The translations under genes were made by a program, and so were the position numbers. The notes below the pieces were generated by a model. It saw only the letters and a program-made list of their open reading frames with translations. It did not search any database and was not told where the DNA came from. From the NCBI GenBank assembly GCA_964513975.1, contig CAZEON010000020.1, forward strand, positions 1 to 17,757: a stretch of 17,757 nt of DNA, read 5' to 3'. How positions within the stretch are numbered: position 1 is the stretch's first letter; each line of letters starts with the position of its first letter. This document shows positions 6,713-11,253 of the stretch, in pieces. The stretch comes from CAZVBV01 sp964513975 (GTDB lineage Bacteria > Patescibacteriota > Gracilibacteria > UBA4473).

Positions 6713-6752
6713 GACTTTTTGACTTTTTAGCTTTTAAACTTTTCGACTAAAT
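6713..6752. repeat. degenerate 8-nt tandem repeat tract, inverted copy
   Basis: Five units in exact register: GACTTTTT, GACTTTTT, AGCTTTTA, AACTTTTC, GACTAAAT. This is the reverse complement type of the tract at 6155-6204. Confidence 0.75.
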
Positions 6753-6955
6753 CAGTGTTTCCTTTACATTTAACATTATTTTTCCCACTAAACCCTAATT
6801 ATACCATATATTCAAGATTAATGCAAGTATTTTAAGTCTATAACAAGTATATCTTGATTTCAAGTCCAGACTTGAATTAACAGAAGCGAACCAGCTAACA
6901 AATTACAAAACTCAAAAATTGGCAATTGAAAATGGAAAATTGCCAATCGAATTGT
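6753..6955. other. AT-rich spacer upstream of secE with a 10-bp hairpin and 7-nt repeat tract
   Basis: No gene is seen. At 6914-6955 the 7-nt units AAAAATT, GGCAATT, GAAAATG, GAAAATT, GCCAATC, GAATTGT follow one another. Within them ATTGGCAATT (6918-6927) and AATTGCCAAT (6938-6947) form a perfect 10-bp stem with a 10-nt loop. This stem lies 8 nt before the putative -35 of secE and could be an operator or upstream element. Confidence 0.5.
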
Positions 6956-6983
6956 TTGACAAAAGAAAAAAATTGACCACAAT
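6956..6983 (+). promoter_or_regulatory. putative promoter of the secE-nusG-rplKA cluster
   Basis: TTGACA at 6956-6961 is a perfect -35. CACAAT at 6978-6983 (16-nt spacer, 4 of 6 matches) is a modest -10. The start would fall near 6990, leaving about 15 nt before the secE ATG. Confidence 0.4.
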
Positions 6984-7004
6984 TCCGCCAGTAGTTTTCG
7001 TGTC

Positions 7005-7181
7005 ATGAAAAACTTTTTTACAAACAAAATCGCTGAACTTAACAACGTTACTTGGCCAACCAAGCAACAAGCAGTTCATTCAATGATTACCGTGATCGCT
7101 ATCATGCTTTTGGTAGGAATATTTCTCGGTGTCGTAGATTACCTTTTTAATGAAGGTATTCTTCTTCTTCTCAATTTCTAA
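7005..7181 (+). CDS. secE: preprotein translocase subunit SecE
   Basis: A 58-aa reading frame that is easy to miss because of its size. SecE clamps SecY in the SecYEG channel. The family signature is visible: an amphipathic helix containing ELNNVTWPTKQQAVH (residues 11-25), with the conserved V-x-WP core, then one membrane segment at about 28-48 (IAIMLLVGIFLGVVDYLF). Single-TM SecE of about 60 residues is the usual short bacterial form. nusG starts 2 nt after its stop, the classical secE-nusG arrangement, which confirms the call. The start is the only ATG before the motif; no Shine-Dalgarno is visible. Confidence 0.95.
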   Translation: MKNFFTNKIAELNNVTWPTKQQAVHSMITVIAIMLLVGIFLGVVDYLFNEGILLLLNF

Positions 7182-7183
7182 GT

Positions 7184-7732
7184 ATGACCAAACAAGATCC
7201 TTCACTCGGTCGCAACTGGTACGTAATTCACACGTATTCTGGATACGAAGATGCTGTAAAAAAGGCACTTGAACAACGAAGCGAATCTATGGGAATGCAA
7301 GAATATGTATTTGAAGTTGTGGTACCAAAGGAAAAAGTGGTTGTTATGAAAGCTGGAAAACAAGAAGTAGTAGAAAAGAATCTTTTCCCAGGATATGTTC
7401 TTGTGGACATGATCGTGACCGACGCGTCATGGTTTATGGTGCGAAACACACCAAATGTAACTGGATTCGTAGGCTCTGGAAATATTCCAGTACCGGTGCT
7501 TCCAGAAGAGTTCGGTGTTATCAAACGACGAATGGGTGCTTCTGAACCAACAACTGAAATTAAGATGAACGTTGGAGATTTGGTCACTATTAAAGAAGGA
7601 CCATTCTCAAATTACGAAGGATTGATCTCTGAAGTAAACAAAGCGAAAGGAAAAGTAACCGTTATGGTTTCTATCTTCGATCGAGAAACTCCAGTTGAAC
7701 TTGACTTCAATCAAGTTATAAAGAAAATCTGA
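7184..7732 (+). CDS. nusG: transcription termination/antitermination factor NusG
   Basis: The 182-aa product has an NGN domain (RNWYVIHTYSGYEDAVKKAL at 10-29, NLFPGYVLVDM, then WFMVRNTPNVTGFVG) and a C-terminal KOW domain from about 127 (GDLVTIKEGPFSNYEGLI) to the end. NusG binds RNA polymerase and couples it to Rho or the ribosome. Length is typical. The ATG is 2 nt behind secE, so expression is probably coupled. It ends at TGA directly after the natural KOW terminus, which supports the standard code. A small CGGAC-TTT-GTCCG hairpin follows the stop. Confidence 0.97.
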   Translation: MTKQDPSLGRNWYVIHTYSGYEDAVKKALEQRSESMGMQEYVFEVVVPKEKVVVMKAGKQEVVEKNLFPGYVLVDMIVTDASWFMVRNTPNVTGFVGSGNIPVPVLPEEFGVIKRRMGASEPTTEIKMNVGDLVTIKEGPFSNYEGLISEVNKAKGKVTVMVSIFDRETPVELDFNQVIKKI

Positions 7733-7746
7733 CGGACTTTGTCCGA

Positions 7747-7781
7747 GTTAACAGTTAATAGTCTATAGTTTATAGTAAAAA
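7747..7781. repeat. degenerate 7-nt tandem repeat tract (inverted AACTATA type)
   Basis: Units GTTAACA, GTTAATA, GTCTATA, GTTTATA, GTAAAAA in exact 7-nt register just after nusG. This is the reverse complement of the type at 2375-2408 and 3557-3593. Confidence 0.75.
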
Positions 7782-7817
7782 ATACCCATTATTATAAAAA
7801 CAAAGACGTCCCAAAAT

Positions 7818-7845
7818 ATTACTCATTGTTCATTACTCATTACGA
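7818..7845. repeat. 7-nt tandem repeat tract (ATTACTC type)
   Basis: Units ATTACTC, ATTGTTC, ATTACTC, ATTACGA in exact register. The tract ends 2 nt before the rplK start codon and so occupies the place where a Shine-Dalgarno would normally be. Confidence 0.75.
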
Positions 7846-7847
7846 AA

Positions 7848-8285
7848 ATGCCTCCAAAAAAATCATACGTATCAAAATTTAAAATCCAATTGAAAGCAGG
7901 ATCAGCGACTCCAGCACCTCCAGTAGGACCAGTGCTTGGACAACACGGAATTAATATTCAAGCGTTTTGTTCTGAATTCAACGACCATACAGCGGATCAA
8001 AAAGCGGAACAACTTACAATTCCTGTGATTTGTTACGTATTTGAAGACAAAAGCTTTGAACTTGAATACAAAACTCCACCAGCTTCAGTATTGATAAAGA
8101 AAGAACTTGGTATTGCAAAAGGTTCAGGAAAACCAAACACTGAGAAAATTGGAAAGATTACGCGAAAACAACTTGAAAACGTTGCGACAGCAAAGATGAA
8201 AGATTTGAATGCAAACGACATGGACGCAGCCGTTAAGATTATCGCCGGAACGGCGAAACGAATGGGACTTGATCCCGAGATTTAA
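7848..8285 (+). CDS. rplK: 50S ribosomal protein L11
   Basis: The 145-aa product is full length (E. coli 142). The N-terminal domain has the Pro-rich PAPPVGPVLGQHGINI (23-38), which contacts release factors, EF-G and thiostrepton. The C-terminal RNA-binding domain includes TPPASVLIKKELGIAKGSGKPN and ends AGTAKRMGLDPEI. L11 binds the 23S GTPase-associated centre. The spacer after nusG is 115 bp and full of repeats. rplA follows after 60 bp. The start is the only ATG giving the conserved N-terminus. Confidence 0.98.
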   Translation: MPPKKSYVSKFKIQLKAGSATPAPPVGPVLGQHGINIQAFCSEFNDHTADQKAEQLTIPVICYVFEDKSFELEYKTPPASVLIKKELGIAKGSGKPNTEKIGKITRKQLENVATAKMKDLNANDMDAAVKIIAGTAKRMGLDPEI

Positions 8286-8297
8286 AAAGCCACCTTC

Positions 8298-8332
8298 GTG
8301 GGAGTCCCGCACTGCGGGACGTTTTCTACCAC
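8298..8332 (+). promoter_or_regulatory. rplK-rplA spacer hairpin, possible L1 autoregulatory site
   Basis: A perfect GTCCCGC / GCGGGAC stem with loop ACT (8304-8320) sits 26 nt before the rplA ATG. It is flanked by GTGG (8298-8301, within GTGGGAG) and CCAC (8329-8332), which can pair as an outer helix. The order GTGG-GAG-helix-linker-TA-CCAC parallels the L1-binding region of bacterial 23S rRNA, where GGUGGGAG pairs through CCACC. L1 represses its own operon in E. coli by mRNA mimicry, though from a site upstream of rplK. There is no T-run, so it is not an ordinary terminator. Confidence 0.4.
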
Positions 8333-8345
8333 TAACCCCCTAAAA

Positions 8346-9029
8346 ATGAGCAAGTCAAAAAGTATCCGTAACGCGTACGACAAAATCGATCGCGAAAAAC
8401 AATATTCATTACCGGAAGCCCTTAAGCTTATGGTCTCTCTTTCAACTGTAAAGTTTGATCCTACAGCAGAAGTGCATTTTTCTTTGGGAATCGACCCAAA
8501 ACACGCAGATCAACAAGTTCGTTCAACTGTCTCTCTTCCTCACGGAACAGGGAAAAAGGTTCGTGTAGCGGTGTTCTGTGAAGATGACAAGATTAAAGAG
8601 GCAAAGGCAGCTGGAGCTACTGAAGCAGGAGCTGAAGATCTTATTGAGAAAGTTTCAAAAGGATGGACTGATTTCGATGTTGCGGTTGCAACACCTGAAC
8701 TCATGAAGTCTTTGGCAAAGATTGCTCGTGTGCTTGGTCCCCGAGGACTTATGCCAAATCCAAAAGCAGGAACGGTAACAAACGACGTTGAAAAAGTTGT
8801 AAAAGAACTCTCAGCGGGACGAATTGAATTCAGAAACGATAAAAACGCAATCGTGCACTCACTCTTTGGTAAACTTAGTTTCGGAGAAAAGAAGCTTGAG
8901 GAGAACCTTCAAGTTGTTATCAAAGCGATCAAAGACGTCAAACCATCTGGACTCAAAGCCGATTATTTGAAAAATGTAACCATTAATTCTACAATGGGAG
9001 CTGGAATCAAAATTAATCCTGAAGTCTAA
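8346..9029 (+). CDS. rplA: 50S ribosomal protein L1
   Basis: The 227-aa product matches L1 throughout: YSLPEALKLM near the N-terminus, FDPTAEVHFSLGIDPKHADQQVRSTVSLPHGTGK, ARVLGPRGLMPNPKAGTV (central RNA-binding signature), then a C-terminus with GAGIKINPEV. L1 forms the mobile E-site stalk. I chose the ATG at 8346 rather than the GTG at 8298: the extra 16 residues are un-L1-like and would be encoded by the spacer hairpin. The stop overlaps the next start (TAATG). rplJ and rplL do not follow, unlike the common L11-L1-L10-L12 order. Confidence 0.97.
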   Translation: MSKSKSIRNAYDKIDREKQYSLPEALKLMVSLSTVKFDPTAEVHFSLGIDPKHADQQVRSTVSLPHGTGKKVRVAVFCEDDKIKEAKAAGATEAGAEDLIEKVSKGWTDFDVAVATPELMKSLAKIARVLGPRGLMPNPKAGTVTNDVEKVVKELSAGRIEFRNDKNAIVHSLFGKLSFGEKKLEENLQVVIKAIKDVKPSGLKADYLKNVTINSTMGAGIKINPEV

Positions 9030-9505
9030 TGGTTGAAGGCCGAATGTATGGCGATGGTTTCTACTTTTCCCCTTATTCTATAATTCTTCTTGGACTCCTC
9101 TTTCTTCTCTTTATTTTTATAATTTATAAAATGGTAGATACAAAATTTCGGCTTCGTGATTTCGTTAATGTTGGTGGTATGATTATTGGTATTGCTCTCA
9201 CCGCTATTGGAGCCATCTTTGTTCTCAACTCCGCTTTAAAAGTATACGTCTTTGGGTTTGATACCCCTCCCTACTTCTCCGCTACTGAACAGTGTCAATA
9301 CGATCACCAAGCAAAACCAATGAATCGAGAGGATGGTCCTGTAAAACTTGAAGGAGAAGAATACGACAAATGTGTTGTAGAAAAAACAGCGAGTGAAAGC
9401 GCACGATATATTCGTCAAAGAGAAGAAAATATGATTGACGGACTCGCGATGTTACTCGTAGGAATCCCTTTCTGGTTGATGTTTGGAGTTCGACGGAAGA
9501 AATAA
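9029..9505 (+). CDS. small membrane protein of unknown function
   Basis: I do not recognise this 158-aa protein. It has hydrophobic segments at about 17-34, 49-69 and 136-153, with a basic C-terminus (RRKK). The hydrophilic loop at 70-133 holds two cysteines (C89, C115) that could form a disulfide if it is extracytoplasmic. Its ATG overlaps the rplA stop by one base, so it is translationally coupled to L1. A start at the second Met (9044) is possible. It is the last gene before a clear terminator, so it belongs to the secE-nusG-rplKA transcription unit. Confidence 0.75.
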   Translation: MVEGRMYGDGFYFSPYSIILLGLLFLLFIFIIYKMVDTKFRLRDFVNVGGMIIGIALTAIGAIFVLNSALKVYVFGFDTPPYFSATEQCQYDHQAKPMNREDGPVKLEGEEYDKCVVEKTASESARYIRQREENMIDGLAMLLVGIPFWLMFGVRRKK

Positions 9506-9525
9506 TTCTAGAAAAAAATATAAAG

Positions 9526-9554
9526 AAAAAGGGATCCTTGTAGGATCCCCTTTT
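9526..9554. terminator. bidirectional terminator
   Basis: GGGATCC (9531-9537), loop TTGTA and GGATCCC (9543-9549) form a 7-bp GC-rich stem with an A-run before and a T-run after, separated by one mismatch. Read on either strand the stem ends in a T-run. It can therefore end both the ribosomal-protein transcript (+) and the convergent membrane-protein gene (-). Confidence 0.85.
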
Positions 9555-9566
9555 CAGGTCACGGTC

Positions 9567-9977
9567 TTATAACTCAATATTTTTTTCCTTCTTTTTACGT
9601 TTAACATAAATTGAAGTTAGAACTGCCCCTACCAAAAGAGGCCCAACAAACAAAATCCCCACTCTTTCAGACATTGTTGTTTCTTGCGCTCCAGATAAAT
9701 CCCAAATGAGCCAGTTTGTTGCGATTCCATTCCAGAATCCAAACCAGATTAAAGGAATTATTTTTATTTTTTGAATCAAATCCAATAGAGTGTTCCCAAT
9801 GAATCCGATTGCAATAAAGAAAAATAGTATCAAACCTGTGTTGAGTTCATTACTCGCAGAAACAACTGAAATACCAAAGAAATCCATGATATGTTCCGAA
9901 AAAGGAAGTTTGAATTGAATGATGATTCCTGCCATTAATGCAATAAGTACGATAAAGTATTCGTCATAATTTTTCAT
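9567..9977 (-). CDS. four-TM membrane protein of unknown function
   Basis: A 136-aa hydrophobic protein with segments at about 7-22, 47-65, 72-90 and 106-124 and a strongly basic tail (KRKKKEK), suggesting a cytoplasmic C-terminus. I do not recognise the family. I chose the ATG at 9977 (MKNYDEYF). The frame stays open to a GTG at 10100, but the added 41 residues are Phe/Ile/Lys-rich low-complexity sequence. With the ATG, the transcript from the promoter at 10114-10142 has a leader of about 130 nt, unusually long for this window. It converges on the ribosomal-protein cluster and shares its terminator. Confidence 0.6.
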   Translation of the reverse strand: MKNYDEYFIVLIALMAGIIIQFKLPFSEHIMDFFGISVVSASNELNTGLILFFFIAIGFIGNTLLDLIQKIKIIPLIWFGFWNGIATNWLIWDLSGAQETTMSERVGILFVGPLLVGAVLTSIYVKRKKKEKNIEL

Positions 9978-10113
9978 AAAGCACTTGAATTTAAAGTAAA
10001 TAAAAATAAAAATAAAATTGTGTAAATATTTCGAAGATGTAAAAGATCGTAACCTGCAGCTCTCGCGCAAGTTCCAATCCTTTAAATTGAATCTTTCCAC
10101 GAAAGACTCTTTA

Positions 10114-10142
10114 ATTGTACACTAAATTGTGTATTTCGTCAA
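10114..10142 (-). promoter_or_regulatory. promoter between trxA and the 4-TM membrane protein gene
   Basis: On the minus strand TTGACG (10137-10142), a 17-nt spacer and TACAAT (10114-10119) are each 5 of 6 matches to consensus. It begins 3 nt after the trxA stop codon. Transcription would begin near 10107. Confidence 0.65.
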
Positions 10143-10144
10143 TA

Positions 10145-10462
10145 TCACACGTGCTTCCCAACCATCGCGAGCAACGCTTCTTTGCTTTGCAAACCTGATG
10201 TTTCTTCAACTACTTGCCCCCCCTTAAATACCTTGAGTGTTGGAATAGACATCACACCGTACTTCGCTGAAGATTCTGGTGCTTGATCAACATCTACTTT
10301 TACTACCTTAGAACCTGCTGGCATTTCTCCTGAAAGTTCATCAAGAATTGGTGCCAGTGCTTGACATGGACCACACCAAGTAGCAGAGAAATCTACAAGA
10401 ACCACGTCAGTACTTTCGAGAACTTCTGCTTGAAAATCGGAATCAGTAACCATTTGAGTCAT
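10145..10462 (-). CDS. trxA: thioredoxin
   Basis: A 105-aa single-domain thioredoxin, the usual length. The active site is WCGPC at 29-33, preceded by the buried Asp24 in VDFSATW, with the cis-proline P74 in MSIPTLKVFKGG. There is no signal peptide, so it acts as a cytoplasmic disulfide reductase. No thioredoxin reductase is in the window. It lies 101 bp downstream of the TPR gene on the same strand and is probably cotranscribed with it or has its own promoter in that spacer. The ATG at 10462 is preceded by an A-run with no Shine-Dalgarno; a second Met lies three codons downstream. Confidence 0.96.
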   Translation of the reverse strand: MTQMVTDSDFQAEVLESTDVVLVDFSATWCGPCQALAPILDELSGEMPAGSKVVKVDVDQAPESSAKYGVMSIPTLKVFKGGQVVEETSGLQSKEALLAMVGKHV

Positions 10463-10563
10463 ATTTTTTTTTATTAATTGCTCAGATGCTACTCATTCAC
10501 TTTTCTCTGGCAACTAAAAAATGATACGATGGCTTAGATAAGCGATTTTACCACCGATTTTTT

Positions 10564-11154
10564 TTAGGCTTGAACGTTTTTCTCTTCCAAAATATTCAAG
10601 AAATTCATGCATTCTTGTGCTTGATCCGATAACGGATTCATGTCCACAACTTTTTGAAATATCTCTCGTGCTCGTGAAAAATATTTACTATTCATATAAC
10701 ACACTCCTAAATCACAAAGGATGTTTGGATCCGAAGGTCTTAGTGTTTTTGACCGCTCGAGAATTGCAAGTCCTTTCTGTCCCCTATTCTCATTATAAAG
10801 TGACCATCCCAAACATCTGAGAATCTCTGGATGATTTGGAGCCACCTCGTTTGCTTGTTCGAGTTCCTCGACTGACTTATTCCATTTCTCTTGTAAAGAA
10901 TACAAGAATCCTCGCAGGTACAATGCATTCGAAGCTTTTGGATTAATCTTAATCGCTTGATCGAGTGCCTTTTCTGCTTTATCGAGTTGTCGTAAGGAAA
11001 GGTAATTATCCCCGAGTTCCTCATACGCTTCTGTGCAGTTATGATCGTCGATTAAAACGCTGTGAAGCACGCTAATGGCTTTTATACTGTTCCCACTAGA
11101 CTTAAGTTCTGTGGCTTGTTTAAGAAGATCGGAGATATGTGATTCTTGGTCCAT
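10564..11154 (-). CDS. tetratricopeptide-repeat protein
   Basis: A 196-aa protein made almost entirely of TPR units, about five in 34-residue register from residue 6 to 190. Typical motifs are AYEELGDNYLSLRQLDKAEKALDQAIKINP, ALYLRGFLYSLQEKWNKSVEELEQANEVAP, ILRCLGWSLYNENRGQKGLAILERSKTLRP and ILCDLGVCYMNSKYFSRAREIFQKVVDMNP. There is no signal peptide or membrane anchor, so it is a soluble scaffold whose partner is unknown. The ATG lies 6 nt after a perfect TATAAT. AGGAG touches the ATG without the usual spacing, so the message is predicted leaderless rather than SD-led. Confidence 0.9.
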   Translation of the reverse strand: MDQESHISDLLKQATELKSSGNSIKAISVLHSVLIDDHNCTEAYEELGDNYLSLRQLDKAEKALDQAIKINPKASNALYLRGFLYSLQEKWNKSVEELEQANEVAPNHPEILRCLGWSLYNENRGQKGLAILERSKTLRPSDPNILCDLGVCYMNSKYFSRAREIFQKVVDMNPLSDQAQECMNFLNILEEKNVQA

Positions 11155-11160
11155 CTCCTA

Positions 11161-11189
11161 ATTATACCATAAATAATGCCGAAAATCAA
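11161..11189 (-). promoter_or_regulatory. strong extended -10 promoter of the TPR gene
   Basis: On the minus strand TTGATT (11184-11189), a 17-nt spacer ending in TGG, and a perfect TATAAT (11161-11166). TGG before TATAAT makes an extended -10. Only 6 nt separate the box from the ATG, so transcription should begin at or within a base of the A of the start codon. Confidence 0.8.
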
Positions 11190-11253
11190 GTGATAGAGGG
11201 AAGGAATGGGGAGAGATTCGCAACTCAAAATACTTTGTTTTCAAAATCTTTCC

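Noticed and set aside
6155..6752. CRISPR-like repeats
   Set aside because: Units are 7-8 nt, contiguous and degenerate with no spacers, and no cas gene is present.
7184..7732. Recoded TGA (glycine code)
   Set aside because: TGA ends nusG, trxA and the lipoprotein gene at expected C-termini, and no gene needs readthrough.
8298..8345. GTG at 8298 as the rplA start
   Set aside because: It adds 16 residues unlike L1 and would translate the spacer hairpin; the ATG at 8346 gives a normal L1 N-terminus.
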